Source: Pseudomonadota bacterium (lineage in GTDB: Bacteria; Pseudomonadota; Gammaproteobacteria; Burkholderiales; Thiobacillaceae). Taken from it: 37,840 nucleotides of DNA. The notes beneath the pieces were generated by a model. The model did not search any database. It saw nothing but the letters and a program-made list of their open reading frames with translations, and was not told where the DNA came from. Positions within the stretch are counted from its first letter, which is position 1. The number at the start of each line of letters is the position of its first letter. A program made the position numbers and the translations under genes. The DNA lies in NCBI GenBank assembly GCA_021836225.1, contig JAKBJA010000042.1, forward strand, positions 1 through 37,840, in the 5' to 3' direction. Shown here piece after piece: positions 31,331 to 37,840 of the stretch.

Positions 31331-32226
31331 ACGTACATCTCCTCGGGGGCCGGCTCGAATACCCGGGCATGCTTGATGTCGGGCAGATGGGCCAGCGAAC
31401 GGAATTCGGAGGCGATCGCGACGTAGTCGTCGGTTTCCGCCACCACCGCCGGCTTGCAGGCGAAGGGGTCGCGGATCAGGGCCAGCTTGTCCGCCGTGCC
31501 CATGAGGAAGGTGTAGAAACCGTCGAGTGCCTCGAAGCCTTTCTGCAACGCGGTTTCCAGATCGTCGCCCTCGCGCAGCCGCCATTCGAGAAAACGGCAG
31601 GCGGCCTCGGTGTCGTTGTCGGTTTCGAAGCGGATGCCGTGCGGCTCCAGCATGCGGCGTACGCCGTAGGGGTTCGACAGCGAGCCGTTGTGCACCAGGC
31701 AGAAATCCTCGCCGGCGGTGAACGGATGGGCGCGGTCCGGCGTCACTGCCGACTCGGTCGCCATCCGTGTGTGGCCGACCAGATGGCTGCCGGCGAGCCC
31801 GCTGAAGGCATAGCGTGCGGCCACCTCGGCCGGCGTGCCGATGTCCTTGTAAAGATCGATCGCGCGCCCGGTGGAGAGGATGTGCAGCTTGGGATGGCGC
31901 TCCTTGATCCAGCGCTTGACCGGCTCGGGCGCGATGGCCGCGGTGAGGATGGCGTGGTTGCCCTGCGCCGTGATCGTCGCATCAATTCCAAGATGCTCCT
32001 TCAGCTCATGGCCGAGGCCGAGCCAGTTGAAGTCCGCGCCTTCCTCGCACATCCCCGAATACAGGCTGATCTTGCGCATGTTCTCCGCCAGCGGTTCGGT
32101 GAACACGGCGAGTCCGGCCGAATCGGGTCCGCGCTCGGTCATGCCGATCAGCATCGGCACCATCAGTTCGCCGAGGCGGGATCTCAACGCCGGCTTCTTC
32201 ACCAGCAATCCAACAATTCCACACAT
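31318..32226 (-). CDS. mgsA: N-methylglutamate synthase subunit A (class II glutamine amidotransferase)
   Basis: This 302-aa protein belongs to the N-terminal-nucleophile glutamine amidotransferases (GlxB/GltB N-terminal type). After removal of Met the catalytic nucleophile would be Cys2 (MCGIVGLLVKK). TERGPDSAGLAVF, HTRMATESAVTPDRAHPF and VHNGSLSNPYGVRRML match the family's glutamine pocket. In this pathway it would act on gamma-glutamylmethylamide rather than glutamine, releasing methylamine to the synthase; that is inferred from context. AAAGGA lies just before the ATG, and the gene starts 12 bases after gmaS. Its 3' end overlaps mgsB. Confidence 0.88.
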   Translation of the reverse strand: MCGIVGLLVKKPALRSRLGELMVPMLIGMTERGPDSAGLAVFTEPLAENMRKISLYSGMCEEGADFNWLGLGHELKEHLGIDATITAQGNHAILTAAIAPEPVKRWIKERHPKLHILSTGRAIDLYKDIGTPAEVAARYAFSGLAGSHLVGHTRMATESAVTPDRAHPFTAGEDFCLVHNGSLSNPYGVRRMLEPHGIRFETDNDTEAACRFLEWRLREGDDLETALQKGFEALDGFYTFLMGTADKLALIRDPFACKPAVVAETDDYVAIASEFRSLAHLPDIKHARVFEPAPEEMYVWNA

Positions 32227-32238
32227 GGCAAAGTCCTT

Positions 32239-33567
32239 TCAGAAAAATTCCAGGTAGCTGTCGACTTCCCACTCGGAAACGTGGCGCATGTATTCGACCC
32301 ATTCCATGTGCTTGAGCTTGAGAAATTCGTCGGCGACCGGTCCCAGCGCGCCGCGGATCACCTTGTCCTTTTCCAGCGCGGTGAGCGCCTCGTGCAGGTT
32401 CTGCGGCAGGATGCCGATCTTTTCCTTCTTCAGTTCGGCGGCCGAGAGTTCGTAGAGGTTCATGTTGTGCGGCTCGCCCGGGTCGAGCTTGTGCTCGATG
32501 CCGTCGAGGCCGGCGGCGATCACCGCGGCGGTGGCGAGGTAGGGGTTGCAGGCGCCGTCGGGCAGGCGCAGCTCGAGCCGGCCGCCGGGCACGCGCACCA
32601 TCGACGAGCGGTTGTTGTCGCCGTAGCTGATGTAGGCCGGCGCCCAGGTCGCACCGGTCAGCGAGCGGCCGACGACCAGGCGCTTGTAGGAGTTCACCGT
32701 CGGCGCGCAGATCGCAGCCAGCGCCGGGCCATGCTTGAGCAGGCCGGCGGCGAACTGGTAGGCCAGCGGCGAGAGGTCGAGGCCGCGCGTGTCCTTCTTG
32801 TCGAGGAACAGGTTCTTCTTCCCGTCCGACAGGCTCATGTGCATGTGCATGCCGTTGCCCGGCCGGTTGGCGAAGGGCTTGGGCATGAACGAGCAGATCA
32901 GGCCCATCTCGCTGGCGATCTCGGCGGCCGCCATCTTGAAGAAGATGTAGTGGTCGCACGAAGTCAGGCAATCGGCATAGGTGTAGTTGATCTCGAACTG
33001 GCCGTTGGCGTCCTCATGGTCGACCTGGTAGACGTCGATGCCGACCGCGACCAGGCTGTCCACCAGCTTGTCGAGGAAGGCGCGCGAGCGCGACAGGCCC
33101 TTGTAGTCGTAGCAGGGCTTGGCCAGGGTGTCGCTGTCCTCGCACGGCACGATCTGGCCTGCAACGCTGCGCTTCAGCAGCGAAAATTCGGGCTCGAGGC
33201 CGGTCATGAAAGTCATGCCCAGCTTGTCGAGGCGGGCGATCTGCTTTTTCAGCGTGACGCGCGCATCAAAATCCCACGGCTTGCCGTGCACGTGGCCGTC
33301 GCAGACGATGCGTGCATAGCCGGGCTGCCACGGCACCAGCGACAGCGTGGAGAGATCGCCGACGGCCATGTAGTCGGGGCCGTGCGGTTCGATGCCGAGT
33401 CCCCACACCGCGAAGCCGGCAAAACCGGCACCGGCGTTGAGGATGTCCTCGAAGTGCGCGGCCGGCACCGACTTGGCCTTGGCCGTGCCGTGAATATCCA
33501 CGAACTGGGCCAGCACAGACTTGACGTTGTTCTTGGCGAGGAATTTCTTGGCTTCTGCAAGATTCAT
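32239..33567 (-). CDS. gmaS: Gamma-glutamylmethylamide synthetase (glutamine synthetase family)
   Basis: This cytoplasmic enzyme probably joins methylamine to glutamate with ATP, giving gamma-glutamylmethylamide. The 442-aa protein is a glutamine synthetase homologue (type III/GlnT-like group). It has the catalytic metal-binding motifs [22 protein letters not shown] and [16 protein letters not shown], and the ATP/glutamate region [19 protein letters not shown]. It is not the housekeeping GlnA: the adenylylation-site motif is absent and the neighbours are the mgd and mgs genes. The ATG at 33567 overlaps the mgdD stop as ATGA, with AGGGGGT about 7 bases upstream. A glutamine synthetase role in sarcosine catabolism is less likely because of the complete mgs set behind it. 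Confidence 0.9.
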   Translation of the reverse strand: MNLAEAKKFLAKNNVKSVLAQFVDIHGTAKAKSVPAAHFEDILNAGAGFAGFAVWGLGIEPHGPDYMAVGDLSTLSLVPWQPGYARIVCDGHVHGKPWDFDARVTLKKQIARLDKLGMTFMTGLEPEFSLLKRSVAGQIVPCEDSDTLAKPCYDYKGLSRSRAFLDKLVDSLVAVGIDVYQVDHEDANGQFEINYTYADCLTSCDHYIFFKMAAAEIASEMGLICSFMPKPFANRPGNGMHMHMSLSDGKKNLFLDKKDTRGLDLSPLAYQFAAGLLKHGPALAAICAPTVNSYKRLVVGRSLTGATWAPAYISYGDNNRSSMVRVPGGRLELRLPDGACNPYLATAAVIAAGLDGIEHKLDPGEPHNMNLYELSAAELKKEKIGILPQNLHEALTALEKDKVIRGALGPVADEFLKLKHMEWVEYMRHVSEWEVDSYLEFF

Positions 33568-34082
33568 GCTGTGACCCCCTGATTGCATGGATGACCGGGT
33601 TGCGTGAGTTCGCCGGCGACGCCGGCCAGCGTTTCGAAAAACCATTCGCCGTAGGTGCCGTCGCACCAGATACGGCAACACGGCATGCCGCCTTCCTCAC
33701 CCGGAATGACGGTGACGCCGACGCCGGCCATCGAGGTCAGCACCACCGGACGCGCAGCCAGATCGAGCGCGCGGAAGTCGACGCTGCAGGTTTCCAGCAG
33801 CAGCTCGTTGAGGCGCGCGCCGTGCAGCACCAGCGCCGTGTCCTGGCGCAGCACCGGATAGACACCGGGCACGAGCGGTGCGGCGAGCTTCGCAGCCTCC
33901 GATCCATCGACGAGGAATTCAGTGAGGCCAAGGCGCGCGATGAGCCCCCCGGGCAGCGGCAGCCAAGTGTTGGGCGCGCGCGGCACCGGCAGGTCGAGCG
34001 CGGCGAGCCAGGCGGCGGCGCCCGGGCCCTTCACCCCGGCGCGCGGCGTGCGCGAGACGTTTTCAAAAGTGATCGCGCTCAT
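33564..34082 (-). CDS. mgdD: N-methylglutamate dehydrogenase subunit D (SoxG-like)
   Basis: This 172-aa protein resembles the gamma subunit of heterotetrameric sarcosine oxidase (SoxG). The family is poorly conserved. Seen here are [29 protein letters not shown] and the C-terminal [20 protein letters not shown]. These fit the SoxG fold, which is related to the folate-binding aminomethyltransferase domain. Its ATG overlaps the mgdC stop and its own stop overlaps the gmaS start (both ATGA), so translation is tightly coupled. It would be a structural subunit of the dehydrogenase. Identification rests partly on its place in the operon. Confidence 0.83.
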   Translation of the reverse strand: MSAITFENVSRTPRAGVKGPGAAAWLAALDLPVPRAPNTWLPLPGGLIARLGLTEFLVDGSEAAKLAAPLVPGVYPVLRQDTALVLHGARLNELLLETCSVDFRALDLAARPVVLTSMAGVGVTVIPGEEGGMPCCRIWCDGTYGEWFFETLAGVAGELTQPGHPCNQGVTA

Positions 34083-36919
34083 GTCGCCTCCTTTTGCCGC
34101 AGGTTGTCGGGGTCGTAGAAAGGCGTCTTCACCACATTTGCGGTGACCATCGATCCATCCGACAGGCGAATCGAAAACTTCTGGCCCGCCTGCGCTATGT
34201 CCGGCTGCACATAGGCAAGTCCGATGTGGCGAGACAGCGACGGCGACCAGGCGATGCTGGTGACGCGGCCGGCGATGTCGCCGTTTTCGATCACCAGATG
34301 GCATTCCTTCGGCGCTTCGCCCGCATGGTCGGCAGACAGCATGAAACCCACCAGTTGCTGGCGGCGCGGCTTGCCGGCGATGGCCTTGAGGCTGCGCTGG
34401 CCGACAAAGAAGGGCTTGTCCATCTTCACCGCCCAGTCGAGCGCCGCCTCGCCAGGCGTGGTGAGGCCGTCGGTATCCTGGCCGATGATGAGGTGGCCTT
34501 TCTCCAGCCGCAGCAGGCGCTGCGCCTCGACGCCGAAGGGACGGATACCGTGCGCCTGACCGGCTTTCATCAGCGCGTCCCACACCGCCGCGCCGTGTTC
34601 GGCGGGCACGTGGATTTCGACGCCCCATTCGCCGACGAAGCCGACCCGCAGCAGCCGCGCCGGCACGCCGGCGACGCTGCCCTCGCGCACCGCGAGGTAG
34701 GGGAAGGACAGGTCGGCGTCGGTGAGGCTGGCGAGCACCGTCTTCGCCTTGGGCCCGGCGAGGTTCATCACCGCCATCGCGCCGGTCAGGTTGACGATGC
34801 CGCAGTCCAGTTTCCACAGCGTGTTCCAGCGCGACAGTTCGCGGTATATCAGCGCCGCGCCCGAGGTCGTGGTGGTGAAATAGAAGTGATCGTCGGCCAG
34901 CCGCGCGACCACACCGTCGTCGATCACCACGCCGGACTCGTCGCACATCACGGCGTAGCGCGTCATGCCGACCTTGAGCCCGACGTACTTCGAGATGTAC
35001 ACGCGCTCGAGGAACTCGGCCGCCTGCGGGCCGCGTATTTCCAGCTTGCCAAGGGTGCCGACGTCGATCATGCCGACGCCGTGGCGTACCGCCCGCACCT
35101 CGCCCTCGATGCATTCCTCGCGGGATTGGCCGGCGACCGCGTAGTACTCGGGCCGCTGCCACGCCCCGGCCGGCATCCACACCGCGCCGGCGGTTGCGTG
35201 AATGGCATGCATCGGGGTGCGCCGCTCGGGGGTGAAGCCGCGGCCGGCCAGATGCGACATCGGAACCGGATGGAAGAACGGCCGCGCGGTGGTGGTGCCG
35301 ACTTCGCCCGGCGTCGAGCCGGTGGCGCGCGCCAGCACCCGCAGTGCGTTCATGTTGGAGTGCTTGCCCTGGCTCGGCCCCATGCCGACGGTCGAGTAGC
35401 GCTTCATCAATTCAATATTGTCGAAGCCCTCCTGGATGGCGTTCTCGAGGTCGGCGAGCTGCAGGTCCTCGTCGAAGTCGATGAAGTTCTTGCCCTTGGG
35501 GTGCGGCACGATGGGCCAGGGGTGGGTCGGCGAAGCGGTCTCGGCGGGCACGCTAATCGCCTTCATCGTGCCGAAGCCGCAATGCGCCGCCGCCGCGCTG
35601 CCGGCACACTCGCCGTCGAGCAGGCGGGATTCAGGCTCATGCACGCCGTTGACGCGGCCGCAGGCGAAGACGCCGTCAGGCAGGGTATCGGGAACGAACT
35701 GGTGCACGCCCGCGTCGTAGCGCATCTTCGTCCCGGCCTGGTAGAGCAGCGGCGCGGCGGGCGCCCAGCCGACGCTCACGAGGATGCCGTCGCAGGGGAT
35801 TTCCGTCACCGGCGCCGCCGTGTTCACGGGTGCAAGCTTCACGCCTGCGACGCGCTTGCCATCGGCGGCGGGCAGCGCCTCGACGATGGCGTGTCCCGCA
35901 TGCAGCGGGATGCCGCGCGCAGCGAGCACAGCCACCTGCTCGGTGGGTACCGCCTCGCGCAGGTCGATCACCGCCGCCACCTCGATGCCCGCATCAATGA
36001 AATCCGCCAGCGCCCGGTAGGCGTCGGCGTTGGCGGCGAGCACCACGACGCGCTGCGCCGGACGCACCGCGTAGCGCCGGATCAGGCGCTGCGCCGCCGA
36101 GGCCAGCATGATCCCCGGCAGGTCGTTGTTGCGGAACACTGCCGGCTGCTCGTAGGCACCCGCCGCGACGACGACGGCACGGGCACGCATCTTGGAGATG
36201 CGGTCGCGCTCGACCAGCGGCACCCAGTGGTCGGCGTAGTAGCCGGCGGCACAGGTATCGGTAAAGACGCGGATATTGGGATGCGTCGTGACCTTGCTGA
36301 TCAGTTCCGTCGCGCCGTGCGTGCTGCCGCCGAGCCGCGCGTTCTCGTCGACCAGCACCACGTCCGCCCCCTGTTCCGCTGCCGCCAGCGCGGCGCTCAA
36401 GCCAGACGGCCCGGCACCGACCACCAGCACGTCGCAGAAGCCGTAGCGCTTGGGCGTGCGCAGGCGCGGGGTGGAAAAGTCAACCCGCCCCAGCCCGGTC
36501 ATCGCGCGGAACATGCGCTCCCACAACGGGAACAGCCGTTTGCTGTGGAAGGCCTTGTAGTAGAAGCCGACCGGCAGGAAGCGGGCGAACCAGCCGAGGA
36601 AGCGGCCGGCATCGCGTTCCAGCGAGCCGTAGGTGTTCACTGCGGTGAGCGACATGCCGGCTTGCAGTGGCGTCGCGTCGGCGCGCACGTTGGGCGTGCC
36701 GCCCGCCTGCATCAGCGCGTTGACGTCGTGGTTGGCGGCGGACAGGATGCCGCGCGGGCGGTGGTATTTGAAGGAATGGCCGAGCACGCGGACGCCGCCG
36801 GCCCACAGCGCGCTGGCGATGGTGTCGCCTTCGAAGCCCGTGTATCCACGGCCCTCGAAACGGAAGCCGTGCGGCTTGCTGCGGACGATCCATTCGCCGG
36901 ATTGGGGAGGCAGACGCAT
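34079..36919 (-). CDS. mgdC: N-methylglutamate dehydrogenase subunit C (SoxA-like alpha subunit)
   Basis: This 946-aa protein has the domain order of the sarcosine oxidase alpha subunit. First comes a small ferredoxin-like N-terminal part (HGFRFEGRGYTGFEGDTIAS). Next is a nucleotide-binding oxidoreductase domain with the GxGxxG motif in VVGAGPSGLSAALAAAEQGA. The C-terminal part is a GcvT-like folate domain (GTLGKLEIRGPQAAEFLERV, and later GRVTSIAWSPSLSRHIGLAY). The folate domain suggests that the oxidised methyl group leaves as methylene-tetrahydrofolate. I chose the ATG at 36919, one base after the mgdB stop; a start at 36937 adds six residues. It overlaps mgdD by 4 bases. Confidence 0.9.
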   Translation of the reverse strand: MRLPPQSGEWIVRSKPHGFRFEGRGYTGFEGDTIASALWAGGVRVLGHSFKYHRPRGILSAANHDVNALMQAGGTPNVRADATPLQAGMSLTAVNTYGSLERDAGRFLGWFARFLPVGFYYKAFHSKRLFPLWERMFRAMTGLGRVDFSTPRLRTPKRYGFCDVLVVGAGPSGLSAALAAAEQGADVVLVDENARLGGSTHGATELISKVTTHPNIRVFTDTCAAGYYADHWVPLVERDRISKMRARAVVVAAGAYEQPAVFRNNDLPGIMLASAAQRLIRRYAVRPAQRVVVLAANADAYRALADFIDAGIEVAAVIDLREAVPTEQVAVLAARGIPLHAGHAIVEALPAADGKRVAGVKLAPVNTAAPVTEIPCDGILVSVGWAPAAPLLYQAGTKMRYDAGVHQFVPDTLPDGVFACGRVNGVHEPESRLLDGECAGSAAAAHCGFGTMKAISVPAETASPTHPWPIVPHPKGKNFIDFDEDLQLADLENAIQEGFDNIELMKRYSTVGMGPSQGKHSNMNALRVLARATGSTPGEVGTTTARPFFHPVPMSHLAGRGFTPERRTPMHAIHATAGAVWMPAGAWQRPEYYAVAGQSREECIEGEVRAVRHGVGMIDVGTLGKLEIRGPQAAEFLERVYISKYVGLKVGMTRYAVMCDESGVVIDDGVVARLADDHFYFTTTTSGAALIYRELSRWNTLWKLDCGIVNLTGAMAVMNLAGPKAKTVLASLTDADLSFPYLAVREGSVAGVPARLLRVGFVGEWGVEIHVPAEHGAAVWDALMKAGQAHGIRPFGVEAQRLLRLEKGHLIIGQDTDGLTTPGEAALDWAVKMDKPFFVGQRSLKAIAGKPRRQQLVGFMLSADHAGEAPKECHLVIENGDIAGRVTSIAWSPSLSRHIGLAYVQPDIAQAGQKFSIRLSDGSMVTANVVKTPFYDPDNLRQKEAT

Positions 36920-36920
36920 C

Positions 36921-37178
36921 TCAGTTGTCCCCCGCATATAAATAGGTGCGCACGATCACGTCGCGCGCGGTATCGCGTTCGGCGACGAACCAGGTATTGG
37001 ACGGCGTGTGGCACCACCACTCGCGTTTCACCCCCGGCGAGCCGTTGCGGTTGAACACGTAGTCGGCCCAGGCGTCGTCGCTGCAGGTCGTGGGGTCGGG
37101 CATGGGACGGATCTCGCCGCCGTAGGCGAATTCCGAAATGGCGCGCGGGCCGTTGACGGGGCAGGTCATGATCTTCAT
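36921..37178 (-). CDS. mgdB: N-methylglutamate dehydrogenase subunit B (SoxD-like delta subunit)
   Basis: This 85-aa protein resembles the zinc-binding delta subunit of sarcosine oxidase. It begins MKIMTCPVNGPRAISEFAYG and includes a second cysteine-containing stretch (TTCSDDAWADYVF), then the conserved REWWCHTPSNTWF and an end in YLYAGDN. The cysteine and histidine residues of these motifs form the zinc site in the known family. It starts one base after the mgdA stop, and mgdC follows at the same spacing, so the three are one translational unit. The upstream in-frame ATG at 37202 would overlap mgdA and is not used. Confidence 0.88.
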   Translation of the reverse strand: MKIMTCPVNGPRAISEFAYGGEIRPMPDPTTCSDDAWADYVFNRNGSPGVKREWWCHTPSNTWFVAERDTARDVIVRTYLYAGDN

Positions 37179-37179
37179 C

Positions 37180-37840
37180 TCAGTGGCCCACCGAGGCGGC
37201 ACCCTTTTCGCCGGTCAATTCGAAATTGCGGAAACGGTCGAGCGTGAAGCCGGTGATGAGGTCGTGGTTGCGGTCGTGGGCGACGGTATACGACATCGTC
37301 TTGCCGCAGACAGGGGTGGCCTTGAAGCCCCAGGTGCCCCAGCCGCCGTCGAGGTAAAAGCCTTCGACCGGCGTCCTGCCCATGATGGGCGCGAAGTCCG
37401 GCGTCATGTCGGCCATGCCGGCCCACTGGCGCATCACCTTGACGTTCGACAGGAAGGGGAACATGTCGAGCATGTGCGCCGACAACCCCTCGGGGAAGTC
37501 GAAGGTCGAGCGCGTGCTCTGCACTTCATACGGATCGAGCGACGCGCCCATCACCAGTTCGCCGCGCGCCGACTGGCTGATGTAGACGTGCAGGCTGCCG
37601 GACACCAGGATGGGATCGAGCCAGGGCTTGACCGGCTCGCTGACCATGGCCTGCAGTGGATGGATATAGATTGGCGAGCGGATACCCACCATGTCGAGGA
37701 CGCGCGGCGTCGATCCGGCGACCGCGCACAGCACCTTGCCGGTGGAAATATTGCCGCGATTGGTGCGCACCCCGGTGACCTTGCCGCCGACCACGTCGAT
37801 GCCGAGCACCTCGGTGCGCTGGTGGATTTCAACCAGATCG
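37180..37840 (-). CDS. mgdA: N-methylglutamate dehydrogenase subunit A (SoxB-like), N-terminus outside window
   Basis: This is the C-terminal 219 or so residues of a flavoprotein of the sarcosine oxidase beta-subunit (DAO) family. The frame is open to the right edge of the window, so the FAD-binding N-terminus is missing. Seen here are VEIHQRTEVLGIDV, GKVLCAVAGSTPRVLDMVGI, RGELVMGASLDPYEVQS, MADMTPDFAPIMGRT and DGGWGTWGFKATPVCGKTM, all typical of the beta subunit around its covalent FMN and FAD sites. It oxidises the N-methyl group of N-methylglutamate. It is the first visible gene of the operon, and its promoter lies outside the window. Confidence 0.9.
   Translation of the reverse strand, partial: DLVEIHQRTEVLGIDVVGGKVTGVRTNRGNISTGKVLCAVAGSTPRVLDMVGIRSPIYIHPLQAMVSEPVKPWLDPILVSGSLHVYISQSARGELVMGASLDPYEVQSTRSTFDFPEGLSAHMLDMFPFLSNVKVMRQWAGMADMTPDFAPIMGRTPVEGFYLDGGWGTWGFKATPVCGKTMSYTVAHDRNHDLITGFTLDRFRNFELTGEKGAASVGH

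Overview
The window is a GC-rich chromosomal segment from a proteobacterium. Gene content (comM next to ubiK, a TorF-type porin-glnK-amtB operon, DUF1840, yqjD-yqjE-yqjK, full-length cobalamin-dependent MetH) points to a betaproteobacterium, perhaps of the Thiobacillaceae/Nitrosomonadales type. That assignment is an inference from gene content, not from a marker gene.

Layout. 1-5.7 kb: the end of a LytTR response regulator, a Nudix hydrolase, metH and a rhodanese. 5.7-11.7 kb: envelope genes and gene debris. These are a decayed phospholipase-D-type cardiolipin synthase, a BON-domain lipoprotein, a Trp/Tyr-rich secreted protein, hemolysin III, yqjD-yqjE-yqjK, a broken second BON gene, pssA, an exported protein of unknown function and a DUF1840 protein. 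11.8-20.4 kb: one very large gene for a cyclic beta-1,2-glucan synthase (NdvB/ChvB type), with no ordinary start codon at the expected place. 20.6-24.1 kb: two very small membrane proteins, a ferritin-like/VIT1 metal transporter, comM and ubiK. 24.2-27.1 kb: a nitrogen-regulated operon (putative porin, PII protein, ammonium channel) with a recognisable NtrC site and sigma-54 promoter, closed by an intrinsic terminator. 27.2-29.2 kb: an AT-rich foreign patch with a HEPN-motif protein and a Sel1-repeat protein. An integron attC-like site lies 7 bases past the stop of the HEPN gene, and degenerate intergenic repeats lie around both genes. 29.2-37.8 kb: an operon on the minus strand with gene order mgdABCD-gmaS-mgsABC. 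It encodes the N-methylglutamate pathway of methylamine oxidation, with overlapping or nearly touching reading frames and a terminator after mgsC. Its first gene runs off the window.

How the parts fit. The ammonium/PII operon and the methylamine operon both supply nitrogen. Methylamine is joined to glutamate by GmaS, converted to N-methylglutamate by MgsABC and oxidised by MgdABCD, releasing the methyl group probably as methylene-tetrahydrofolate. MetH is another folate-linked one-carbon enzyme in the window. The central block is about the cell envelope: osmoregulated glucans, phospholipids and small membrane or periplasmic stress proteins.

The most unusual observations are the attC-like site beside an unclassified HEPN-like gene, the glucan synthase whose good ribosome binding site leads to ATC codons, a structured leader with a perfect terminator just before the Nudix gene, and two gene remnants. 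No rRNA, tRNA, CRISPR array, insertion sequence or phage gene was seen.
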